Shown: positions 16,987 through 24,708 of the stretch, piece after piece | Position numbering within the stretch: position 1 is the stretch's first letter | How the letters are laid out: each line of letters begins with the position of its first letter | Assembly (NCBI GenBank): GCA_963966315.1 | Contig: CAWZYX010000003.1 | Coordinates: 26,473 to 90,472, forward strand | Direction: 5' to 3' | Origin: Winogradskyella_A sp963966315 | Lineage (GTDB): Bacteria; Bacteroidota; Bacteroidia; Flavobacteriales; Flavobacteriaceae | DNA length: 64,000 bases | Program-made: the position numbers and the translations under genes | Notes under the pieces: model-generated | What the model saw: only the letters and a program-made list of their open reading frames with translations | What the model was told of the DNA's origin: nothing | Database searches by the model: none

Positions 16987-17983
16987 AGGCTCTCATAAAA
17001 TCGGTGATAAGGTAACTTATGAGCTTCCCTACTTTGTACTCACTTTTTTTTGAGGGGATGGCCTCGCAAATATGCAGGTATTTGACCTGTGGTTGACAGC
17101 CAAAAAAGTGGACCATGCGTCTTGCTTGCTTCACTGTGAACCCTGATGGGGTAGCGGCACTGCTCGGTATGTTGCGAATGGCGTCACAATCTACCTCCAA
17201 TCCAAAAGGAGTGTTTTTGGTATGGGTAACGGCTTTTTCCAAAACATCCTTCAGCTTTACTTCCTTTCGGATCTCAATGCCTTCATAAGTGACATAATCA
17301 ATCGCCTTGATCTTATTCATAGTAGCAAGTACCGATTTTGAGCTGTAGTTCTCATGGAGCCCAAGAATAAAATACTGTTTTAAAAAGCCCTCAGCAAAGG
17401 CGTAACTAAAGCCGTTTCCACTGTGTCGACCTTCTTCTGGTCTAAAATCGGAATGGGCATCGATATTGATGCTACTTACAGGCTCCTGCAGAGCCAATGC
17501 AGCGCCTTTAATCATTCCATAGGAGTTATTGTGTCCTCCGCCAACTGCTATTGGTATTTTGCCGGCCCTTATAATTTCGGCGACCAGAAAACTCACATCT
17601 TTATCAATGTTTTCCACATGGGACCTAAGGATTTTGAGTTCTTCCTTCGTTTTTTTTGAATACCCTTCCACCATTTCATACCTTAAACTTCCCAAAACAA
17701 GGACCTTTTTAGCATGTGTCATTGGGTTACTTTGAATATTGACGAGGAATTTTTTCACAACACCCCATGATTTGTAAGTCCCTGATTTTCCGTAGTTTGC
17801 TTTAACTCCTATGTCTTCTTCAATACCAAAAATCACATAACGAACATCTAAATCTTTAATATCCTCGTATATGTTGTTGAGCTTAGGAAGTAACTTAATA
17901 TGTTCACCAAATTTAGTTTCACCCTTTCGCAGATTTAAAAGTGCTTTAAGCTCTTTGGTAGAAAATAAGTGAAGGTGTTTCAT
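16970..17983 (-). CDS. hutG: Formimidoylglutamase (arginase/ureohydrolase family)
   Basis: A 337-residue manganese ureohydrolase. All six arginase-family metal ligands are present: H151 in GGGHNNSYG, D175/H177/D179 in NIDAHSDF, and D265/D267 in LEVDCDA. Together with imidazolonepropionase encoded 1 kb away, it fits formimidoyl-Glu hydrolysis to glutamate and formamide at the end of histidine degradation. The length is that of the flavobacterial group rather than of arginase or agmatinase. A near-perfect promoter at 18047-18077 drives it. Agmatinase activity cannot be formally excluded. Confidence 0.87.
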   Translation of the reverse strand: MKHLHLFSTKELKALLNLRKGETKFGEHIKLLPKLNNIYEDIKDLDVRYVIFGIEEDIGVKANYGKSGTYKSWGVVKKFLVNIQSNPMTHAKKVLVLGSLRYEMVEGYSKKTKEELKILRSHVENIDKDVSFLVAEIIRAGKIPIAVGGGHNNSYGMIKGAALALQEPVSSINIDAHSDFRPEEGRHSGNGFSYAFAEGFLKQYFILGLHENYSSKSVLATMNKIKAIDYVTYEGIEIRKEVKLKDVLEKAVTHTKNTPFGLEVDCDAIRNIPSSAATPSGFTVKQARRMVHFFGCQPQVKYLHICEAIPSKKSEYKVGKLISYLITDFMRAYESGH

Positions 17984-18046
17984 GCAAATGAGTGAGAAAA
18001 TTTAAGATAATAGATGATATTCCTGAGAATCAAAGTTAACACAAAT

Positions 18047-18077
18047 CAAATTTATCAGTAACTTAAAAACAATCAAA
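18047..18077 (-). promoter_or_regulatory. Consensus Bacteroidota promoter for the formimidoylglutamase-GNAT operon
   Basis: On the minus strand TTTG (18077-18074) is followed, after exactly 19 bases, by TAAATTTG (18054-18047). This is the textbook Bacteroidota -33/-7 arrangement. The start of transcription should be near 18040, giving a leader of about 57 nt. The -33 box lies 3 nt from the ATG of the divergent gene at 18080, so the two transcripts cannot easily initiate together. Confidence 0.65.
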
Positions 18078-18079
18078 TT

Positions 18080-18967
18080 ATGGAAAGTTCAAACGGTAAA
18101 AATACTGGCTTAAAAGTTGGGTTAGGTATTTTAGTTGTTCTTTTTCTGGGGACAGCGTTCTTTGCTTCTAAACTGTACTCAGACAAGAAAGAAAGTGAGG
18201 CCCAGTTGATGAGCGAAAAAGAACAGGTTATGAATGACCTAAACAGTATGGCCAAGCAATACGACATTGCTATTCAGGAAAATGAAGTAGCTAATCAAGA
18301 CCTGGTTGAAGCAAGAGCCAGGATTCAAGGTCTAATGGATTCCTTAAAAGTTTCACAGAACAGTGTAAACAGCTTGTGGAGATACAAGAAGAAATATTTA
18401 GCCCTTCAGGAAGAAATGGATGTACTTTTAGCTCAGAATGATAGCCTAAGGGTTCAGAATGAATTACTGGCCACTTCTTTAGACAGCACACAAGTTCAGT
18501 TGGCCGAGCGTGCCATGTTTACCGATTCCTTACTTGTACAAAATTCAGAACTAGCGACAGCAGTAGAAGATGCAGCTGCACTACAAACAGTTGGATTAAA
18601 AGGGTTTGGAATCATTGAAAAGAATAGTGGACGACAAATACCAACCGAACGAGCCAGAAGAAGTGACAAGATCAAAGTCTGTTTCACTGTGGCTAGAAAT
18701 ACTGTAGCTGAAGCCGGAGATAAGGAATTATACGTTCAGGTGATTGATCCCGAGAATAATGTTCTGGGATCCAACGATCAGATTCAATTTGAGGATCAGA
18801 TATTGAATTACAGTCTAATCAGTAGATTCAATTACGAAAACAGAAATCTCAATGTCTGTGAATTTGTGTCAAAAGGAGATGATGAAAAATTTGTCTCTGG
18901 ACGATACATCGTCAATGTCTTTAATGAGAAGACCCTGGTTTCCACCTCTGAATTTACCTTAAAATAA
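18080..18967 (+). CDS. Membrane-anchored coiled-coil protein, unknown function
   Basis: A 295-residue protein with an N-terminal transmembrane helix (about 13-30, GLGILVVLFLGTAFFA), then a coiled coil to about residue 165 (repeating LMSEKEQVMNDL and NDSLRVQNELLA-type heptads), then a globular domain that probably is beta-rich. Proteins of this build are common in Flavobacteriia, often with an SMC-like label that only reflects the coiled coil. The topology would be N-in with the coiled coil and globular domain in the periplasm. The gene sits alone between the two hut genes and ends at a shared terminator. Confidence 0.82.
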   Translation: MESSNGKNTGLKVGLGILVVLFLGTAFFASKLYSDKKESEAQLMSEKEQVMNDLNSMAKQYDIAIQENEVANQDLVEARARIQGLMDSLKVSQNSVNSLWRYKKKYLALQEEMDVLLAQNDSLRVQNELLATSLDSTQVQLAERAMFTDSLLVQNSELATAVEDAAALQTVGLKGFGIIEKNSGRQIPTERARRSDKIKVCFTVARNTVAEAGDKELYVQVIDPENNVLGSNDQIQFEDQILNYSLISRFNYENRNLNVCEFVSKGDDEKFVSGRYIVNVFNEKTLVSTSEFTLK

Positions 18968-18983
18968 AAATCGCATATAGTGT

Positions 18984-19015
18984 AAAAAGCCGGAGCAAAT
19001 GCTTCGGCTTTTTTT
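18984..19015. terminator. Bidirectional terminator between the coiled-coil gene and hutI
   Basis: AAAGCCGGAGC and GCTTCGGCTTT pair around AAAT, with one wobble, flanked by A-runs and T-runs on both sides. It serves the plus-strand gene ending at 18967 and overlaps the last codon of the minus-strand hutI. Confidence 0.88.
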
Positions 19016-20255
19016 ATGAATTCCAGATTTGGCCATTGACGATCATCTGATCAATTGGGTCGTGTCCATAGTAATAGGGGATTTCCCGGTAATGATTCAT
19101 GGGTTTAGTGATAATGAGATTGGCTTTCTTTCCTCTGGTAATACTACCGTACATATTACTGACATCCATAGCATAGGCTCCATTGATAGTGGCAGCATTG
19201 ATGGCCTCTTCAGGACTTAATTTGAGCTTAATACAGGCAAGACTGATCATAAAGTTCATATTACCACTTGGGGAGGAACCGGGGTTAAAATCCGAGGCAA
19301 TTGCCAATGGCAGACCAGCATCGAGGATCTCTCGGGCCGGAGTATAAGAAATACCCAGGTAAAAAGAACATCCGGGCAGTGCAACCGGTATGGTTTTAGA
19401 TTTTTTGAGAGCCGCAATGTCTGCTTTATCGATTAATTCCAGATGATCCACAGAGAGTGCATTTAGACGTACTGCAGCTTTAACTCCTCCCAGGATATTG
19501 AATTGATTTACATGTACCTTCGGTATCATCTGATAAGTTGCTGCGGCCTCTAGTATGCGCGTCATATCTTCAACACTAAAATATCCTTCTTCACAAAATA
19601 CATCGACGTATTTGGCAATTTTCAGGGCTGCTGCTCTTGGAAGCAGATCATCAATGATATACTGTACATAGGCCTCTTTATTGTGTTTGTACGATTCAGG
19701 AATAGCATGTGCAGCCAGAAGGGTAGGAGCTATAAATGCCTGAGTGTCTTTTTTGATACGCCCAATGGTTTGCAGCATTTTGAGTTCAGCTTCCGCAGAA
19801 AGGCCATAGCCCGTTTTGATCTCCATGGCTCCCGTACCCATAGAGATGCAGTCGTTCAGTCGCTTTAAGGATTGTTTGTACAGAAGATCTTCACTTATTT
19901 CTTCCATCTGTTTGGCAGAATTGAGAATTCCACCCCCGTTTCTGGCAATTTCCTCGTAACTCAACCCACTGATTTTATCAACAAATTCACCGGAACGATC
20001 ACCTGCAAATACCAAATGAGTATGTGAATCACACCAGGAAGGTAAGACCAATTTTCCACTTGCATCGATCACCGTTTCAGGCTCAAAGCCATCGCAATCA
20101 GACATGGGACCATATTCGATGATGGTATCGTGCTCAATGTAAACATAACTGTTTTCAAGGACAGGTAACTCTCTCATTTCCTTTCCCTTGAGAAGGGTAA
20201 CGTTTTTTTTGTGAACCTGAACTAACTGCCGAATATTAGTGATCAAAATAGACAT
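19014..20255 (-). CDS. hutI: Imidazolonepropionase
   Basis: Amidohydrolase that opens 4-imidazolone-5-propanoate to formimidoyl-Glu in histidine degradation. The 413-residue protein has the metal-binding DSHTHLVFAGDRSGEF (H78, H80), the KTGYGLS segment, HVNQFN and SVDHLE metal-site histidines and ASDFNPGSSP near residue 325, all typical of HutI. It would feed formimidoylglutamase (hutG), encoded at 16970, but lies in a separate transcript. The other pathway enzymes (histidase, urocanase) are not in the window. Confidence 0.95.
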   Translation of the reverse strand: MSILITNIRQLVQVHKKNVTLLKGKEMRELPVLENSYVYIEHDTIIEYGPMSDCDGFEPETVIDASGKLVLPSWCDSHTHLVFAGDRSGEFVDKISGLSYEEIARNGGGILNSAKQMEEISEDLLYKQSLKRLNDCISMGTGAMEIKTGYGLSAEAELKMLQTIGRIKKDTQAFIAPTLLAAHAIPESYKHNKEAYVQYIIDDLLPRAAALKIAKYVDVFCEEGYFSVEDMTRILEAAATYQMIPKVHVNQFNILGGVKAAVRLNALSVDHLELIDKADIAALKKSKTIPVALPGCSFYLGISYTPAREILDAGLPLAIASDFNPGSSPSGNMNFMISLACIKLKLSPEEAINAATINGAYAMDVSNMYGSITRGKKANLIITKPMNHYREIPYYYGHDPIDQMIVNGQIWNS

Positions 20256-20288
20256 AAGAAGAATCTGTTAATCGATTCACTAAGCTAA

Positions 20289-20321
20289 TAAAAAAACGCC
20301 CATTGTGAAAAATGAGCGTTT
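20289..20321 (-). terminator. Intrinsic terminator of fumC
   Basis: Read on the minus strand, AAACGCTCATT pairs with AATGGGCGTTT (one wobble) around a 6-base loop, followed by a run of T. It lies 29 nt after the fumC stop and before the hutI start. Confidence 0.85.
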
Positions 20322-20349
20322 ACTTAATTTAGTATTTTCGAGTGTTGCT

Positions 20350-21747
20350 TTATTTTAGTGACCCGGTCATGTCTTCCGGTTTGACCCATTCGTCATACTC
20401 CTCTGCGGTTACGTAGCCAAGATTCACGGCCTCTTCTTTTAAAGTGGTACCGTTTCTATGGGCGGTATTGGCAATTTCAGCGGCTTTGTAGTACCCTATT
20501 TTGGTGTTGAGTGCAGTCACCAGCATCAGGGAATTGTTCAACAGGTGGTTGATCACTTTCTCGTTGGGCTCGATCCCGGAAGCACAATGTTCTTCGAAAC
20601 TTACACAGGCGTCACCGATGAGTTGTGCTGATTGAAGAAGATTATAAGCCATTACGGGTTTAAACACATTAAGCTCGTAATGTCCCTGGGTGCCTCCAAT
20701 AGCGATGGCGACATCATTGCCCATTACCTGAGCGCAAACCATTGTCAGGGCCTCGCATTGGGTTGGATTTACTTTCCCTGGCATAATAGAGCTTCCCGGT
20801 TCATTGGCAGGAATGATTAACTCCCCAATTCCTGAGCGGGGGCCTGAGGCCATCATTCGAATGTCATTTGCTATTTTGTTCAGGGATACCGCAAGTTGCT
20901 TGAGAGCTCCGTGTGTTTCAACAATGGCGTCATGAGCGGCCAGTGCCTCAAATTTATTTTCGGCAGTAATAAATGGGTGTCCAGTGAACTCTGCAATGTA
21001 TTTGGCGACAAGCACGTCATAACCCTGGGGCGTATTAAGGCCTGTTCCAACAGCCGTTCCTCCAAGCGCTAATTCGCTTAAATGTGCCAGGGTGTTTCCA
21101 AGCGCTTTTAAACCGTGGTCCAGTTGGGATACATAGCCCGAGAACTCCTGACCCAGTGTTAAGGGAGTGGCGTCCATTAAATGGGTTCTACCGATCTTTA
21201 CCACATCTTTAAATTCAATGGCCTTTTTGTGGAGTGTATTTCGCAATTGGATCACACCCGGTATAGTTGTTTCTACCACCATTTTATAAGCGGCAATGTG
21301 CATCCCGGTGGGAAACGTATCATTTGAAGACTGAGACTTATTTACATCATCGTTGGGTGCGATGGTCTTTTCGCCTTCACCAATGGTTTTGCCGGCCAAC
21401 TGGTGGGCCCTGTTGGCAATAACTTCATTGACATTCATATTGCTTTGGGTGCCGGATCCTGTTTGCCAGATCACCAGTGGAAATTGGTCATCGTGCTGTC
21501 CTTCCAAAATCTCATCGCAGACCTGGGCAATTAAATCACGTTTTTCCTTGGGCAGTACCCCTAACTCCTCATTGGCATATGCGGCTGCTTTCTTCAAATA
21601 AGCAAAACCGTAAATAATTTCTATAGGCATGGATGCCGCAGGACCTATTTTAAAATTGTTCCTTGAGCGTTCGGTTTGGGCGCCCCAGAGCTTGTCTGCA
21701 GGGACCTTTACTTCACCCATGGTATCTTTTTCTATTCTATATAACAT
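20350..21747 (-). CDS. fumC: Class II fumarate hydratase
   Basis: Iron-independent fumarase of the TCA cycle, 465 residues. The superfamily signature GSSIMPGKVNPTQ is intact near residue 310, as are GSGTQSNMNVNEVIANRA (near 98) and the GRTHLMDATPLTLGQE motif with the catalytic-region His. The gene is monocistronic, with a TAnnTTTG element at 21772-21779 and its own terminator. Argininosuccinate lyase and aspartase share the fold, but the text is fumarase. Confidence 0.97.
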   Translation of the reverse strand: MLYRIEKDTMGEVKVPADKLWGAQTERSRNNFKIGPAASMPIEIIYGFAYLKKAAAYANEELGVLPKEKRDLIAQVCDEILEGQHDDQFPLVIWQTGSGTQSNMNVNEVIANRAHQLAGKTIGEGEKTIAPNDDVNKSQSSNDTFPTGMHIAAYKMVVETTIPGVIQLRNTLHKKAIEFKDVVKIGRTHLMDATPLTLGQEFSGYVSQLDHGLKALGNTLAHLSELALGGTAVGTGLNTPQGYDVLVAKYIAEFTGHPFITAENKFEALAAHDAIVETHGALKQLAVSLNKIANDIRMMASGPRSGIGELIIPANEPGSSIMPGKVNPTQCEALTMVCAQVMGNDVAIAIGGTQGHYELNVFKPVMAYNLLQSAQLIGDACVSFEEHCASGIEPNEKVINHLLNNSLMLVTALNTKIGYYKAAEIANTAHRNGTTLKEEAVNLGYVTAEEYDEWVKPEDMTGSLK

Positions 21748-21771
21748 GAATTATTAATTTGAATTGATACA

Positions 21772-21779
21772 CAAATTTA
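21772..21779 (-). promoter_or_regulatory. -7 element upstream of fumC
   Basis: On the minus strand TAAATTTG fits TAnnTTTG exactly and lies 24 nt before the fumC ATG. No TTTG box is visible at the expected distance upstream. Confidence 0.4.
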
Positions 21780-21830
21780 CGGAAATTAGAAAGTTGATGA
21801 GTGATATTTGTCATATAGAGGCAGAGGATT

Positions 21831-22883
21831 TTAGTAATCCAAACCTAGGGTTTGTTCTACCCACCCAAAGGCCTTTCGCATGGGCTTGTTATCGTTGAAG
21901 CGATATCCTAGGTGAAGAAGAAAATAGGCGGAATCCCTGTTTATCTGGTCGTTCTCGTTGTTAGTATTGTTGTAATTTCTCCAATTTCCGGTGAGCCCAA
22001 AAAACCATCTGTAACTATTGTACCCCAAACCTGCTTCGCCGTTAAAGGCAAAATTGATACTTGCGAAGGCTTCAGACGGCGAATCAACTACTTCATAATT
22101 TGTGTAATTGAAACCAACACCTGGTTGTGCACCTAAGGTTAGGTACCATTTTTTATGTAGAACAAAATTGTAATAGTAACCCAGATCAGCGATAAGATCA
22201 AAACTTCGAATTTTTTTGGCTAATAAATCAGTATTTACAGCAGTCAGGTCGGGTTTTGTAACACTGTAGGCATAAGTCAGTCTTGGCAAGAAACTACCTG
22301 CTGATTTAAGCTGTCGTTCTGTTTGGTTGAAATTTGCTCGATAGGAGAAATTCTGATTTACAATAAAGAAAGTACTTCCACCATAGTACTGAAACTCTGT
22401 ATTTTGTAAGGCCTTAATTTCTTCTGGTGAAAGATCAGTACTAAAGTCTACATTAAACCCTTTGTTAAATAATATGGTTAGGGATTGTCCCCATTGGTCC
22501 GAATAAAATCCGGTAAGATCTATTTTTAGAGATCGGCTGTTTTTAACAAGATTTTGGTCTTCTGAACTGAGAAGAAAATCAGGAGCAAAAGACAAGGTTA
22601 GTCCAAACCACTTGTAATCCATAGAGAACCCAATAAGGCTCTCAGCAACAGGGTTGAGTTCTATGTTTGTGCCGGTATCTAAACTTCTGAATTGATAGAC
22701 AGCTATATCTGAATAATACAAGGTTTTAATGGCAATGTTTTCGATATAATTTACACGATATTCTGGGTTGTAGTCAAATGCCTCAGCATGCCTTTTTTGT
22801 ATAGACAAATAGTATTCGTCAAGGTTTTGAGCGGCAAGTTGGCAATTGATAAGAAGGAGCATGAGAACATGTAAAGCTCTCAT
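21831..22883 (-). CDS. DUF4421-like outer-membrane beta-barrel protein (copy 2)
   Basis: A secreted barrel-like protein. The start at 22883 gives a clean signal peptide (MRALHVLMLLLINCQLAAQ); ATG at 22904 or GTG at 22919 would add 7 or 12 residues. After the signal come EYYLSIQKRHAEAFDYNPEY and alternating aromatic strands, with NFNQTERQLKSAGSFLPR near the middle, a motif I associate with DUF4421. It is a clear tandem paralogue of the next gene upstream. Function unknown; an outer-membrane location is inferred. Confidence 0.83.
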   Translation of the reverse strand: MRALHVLMLLLINCQLAAQNLDEYYLSIQKRHAEAFDYNPEYRVNYIENIAIKTLYYSDIAVYQFRSLDTGTNIELNPVAESLIGFSMDYKWFGLTLSFAPDFLLSSEDQNLVKNSRSLKIDLTGFYSDQWGQSLTILFNKGFNVDFSTDLSPEEIKALQNTEFQYYGGSTFFIVNQNFSYRANFNQTERQLKSAGSFLPRLTYAYSVTKPDLTAVNTDLLAKKIRSFDLIADLGYYYNFVLHKKWYLTLGAQPGVGFNYTNYEVVDSPSEAFASINFAFNGEAGLGYNSYRWFFGLTGNWRNYNNTNNENDQINRDSAYFLLHLGYRFNDNKPMRKAFGWVEQTLGLDY

Positions 22884-22918
22884 TGGAATGGTTTTATCAA
22901 ACATAACGCCCGTAGGCA

Positions 22919-23995
22919 CTAGAATCCAAACTTTTCTTCAAACCAACCAAAGAATTTCCTCATAGGTTTATTATCATTAAAGCGATAACCCAAGTAGAGC
23001 AGGATAAAAGCCCTATCGCTGTTGATCTCATTGTCCTGAATATTAGAGTTATTAAAATTCTGCCAAAAGCCGTTGATCCCAAAAAACCAGCGATAACTGT
23101 TATAACCAAGGGTTATTTCACTTTTAAAGGTAAAGGATGCACTGTTAAAAAATGCCTGGCTATTATTGTTAAACGTATAATGAGAATGGTTATAACCGAT
23201 TCCCGGGTGCACACCAACGGTGGCTAACCATTTACGATTGTATACAAATGTATATAAATAGCCCAGGCTTCCAATAAGATCAAAACTGTCTAATTGTGCG
23301 GTGGTCACGTCTATTGTTATATTATCAAGGCTTGGCCTAATGATACTGTACACATAATTGAGCCTGGGAATTAAACTCCCCGCAGATCTTAATTGACGTT
23401 CGGTTTGAGCGTAATGGGCTCTAAAGGAGAAATTTTTATTAGCAATATAGTAGGTCGCTCCCTGAAGCGCAAATAGCTCTGTGTTTCGAAAACGCTCTAT
23501 TTCCTCAAGTTGCAGTTCGAAATTGGTGTCGACAAAAAACCCTTTATTATAGGTGTAGCTCAATTCCTGTCTCCATTGATCTGAATAAAAAAAGTTAAGG
23601 TTAAGCTGAATCGTTTCACTTAAATCCTTGAGCTCCTGATCGGAAACAGAACTGATGAATCCGGGAGCAAATGACACTCCCAGTGCAATCCATTTATAAT
23701 CTACAGAAAAACCAATTAGATTTTCGTTGGCTGGTCTTAGGTCAATAGCATTACCTGTTGCTCCGTTTACAAACTGCAAATTGTAAATATTACTGCTAAA
23801 TGTTGATCTGAGAATAATGTTTTCAAAATAATTGACCCTGTAGCTTGGGTCATAGCCCTTTTCCTCGGCATGCTTGGCCTGCATCTCCAGATCATAGGGG
23901 CGAATATCCTGTGAGTAGGCGTTATTTGCGCTGCTAAGCCCAAGAAAGAAAACAAGTAAAAAAAACATGCGATCGAAAGGAGTAAGGCAACACAT
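22919..23995 (-). CDS. DUF4421-like outer-membrane beta-barrel protein (copy 1)
   Basis: A 358-residue paralogue of the following gene. Shared text includes YRVNYIENI/YRVNYFENI, SVDYKW/SMDYKW, TERQLRSAGSLIPRLNYVYS and LGYRFNDNKPMRK at the C terminus. The signal peptide is MFFLLVFFLGLSSANNAYSQ; the ATG at 23968 starts it exactly, while the ATG at 23995 adds MCCLTPFDR. It begins 4 nt after the LolD-type ATPase gene, suggesting co-transcription. Divergence between copies is large, so the duplication is old. Confidence 0.83.
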   Translation of the reverse strand: MCCLTPFDRMFFLLVFFLGLSSANNAYSQDIRPYDLEMQAKHAEEKGYDPSYRVNYFENIILRSTFSSNIYNLQFVNGATGNAIDLRPANENLIGFSVDYKWIALGVSFAPGFISSVSDQELKDLSETIQLNLNFFYSDQWRQELSYTYNKGFFVDTNFELQLEEIERFRNTELFALQGATYYIANKNFSFRAHYAQTERQLRSAGSLIPRLNYVYSIIRPSLDNITIDVTTAQLDSFDLIGSLGYLYTFVYNRKWLATVGVHPGIGYNHSHYTFNNNSQAFFNSASFTFKSEITLGYNSYRWFFGINGFWQNFNNSNIQDNEINSDRAFILLYLGYRFNDNKPMRKFFGWFEEKFGF

Positions 23996-23999
23996 ACGT

Positions 24000-24671
24000 T
24001 TAGATATTTATCTGGCCGTCAATCATGGTTAGTTTCCGATCGGCCAAATTAGCTAAACCTTCATTGTGCGTCACAATGACAAAGGTTTGATTGAGCTCTT
24101 TTCTCAAATCTAGAAACAGCTGATGCAGCTGGTCGGCTGATTCACTGTCTAAATTGCCCGATGGTTCATCGGCAAAGATAATTTTTGGATCATTGATAAG
24201 GGCACGAGCCACAGCCACGCGCTGCTGTTCTCCACCCGAGAGACTGTTGGGCTTGTGGTGGAACCTTTCTGATATACCCAGGTAGCTCAGTAGCTCCCTT
24301 GCCTTTTGTTCTGCCTCTTTTTTTGGAGTGTTGTTCACAAAAGCAGGGATACACACATTCTCTAGTGCGGTAAATTCGGGAAGTAATTGATGAAATTGGA
24401 AGATAAAACCAATGTTGAGATTTCTGAATTTGGCCAGATGTTTGTCTGAAAGTCTTAGAATATCAACACCATCAACCAAAACTTCTGTTTTGGAGTGCTT
24501 GTCAGGACTGTCCAAAGTACTCAAAATATGGAGTAAGGTTGTTTTTCCCGCCCCTGATGGGCCCACTATTGAAACAATTTCACCTTCGTTGATGCGGACA
24601 TCTACACCTTTCAAAACCTGTAAATTCCCATACGACTTGAAGATAGAATGCGCCTCAATGATTGATTTCAT
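24000..24671 (-). CDS. ABC transporter ATP-binding protein, LolD type
   Basis: A 223-residue ATPase with Walker A GPSGAGKTT (about 37-45), Q-loop QFHQLLPEFTALENV, signature LSGGEQQRVAVARAL and Walker B IIFADEPSGNLD. This is the LolD/MacB/FtsE cluster; in Flavobacteriia it is usually annotated as the lipoprotein-releasing LolD. Its permease is not adjacent. It is probably first in a transcript with the two DUF4421-like genes, though the functional link is unclear. Confidence 0.9.
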   Translation of the reverse strand: MKSIIEAHSIFKSYGNLQVLKGVDVRINEGEIVSIVGPSGAGKTTLLHILSTLDSPDKHSKTEVLVDGVDILRLSDKHLAKFRNLNIGFIFQFHQLLPEFTALENVCIPAFVNNTPKKEAEQKARELLSYLGISERFHHKPNSLSGGEQQRVAVARALINDPKIIFADEPSGNLDSESADQLHQLFLDLRKELNQTFVIVTHNEGLANLADRKLTMIDGQINI

Positions 24672-24708
24672 AAGTCGTGAAAATAAGCTTTAATCCCTAA
24701 ATCTACAA

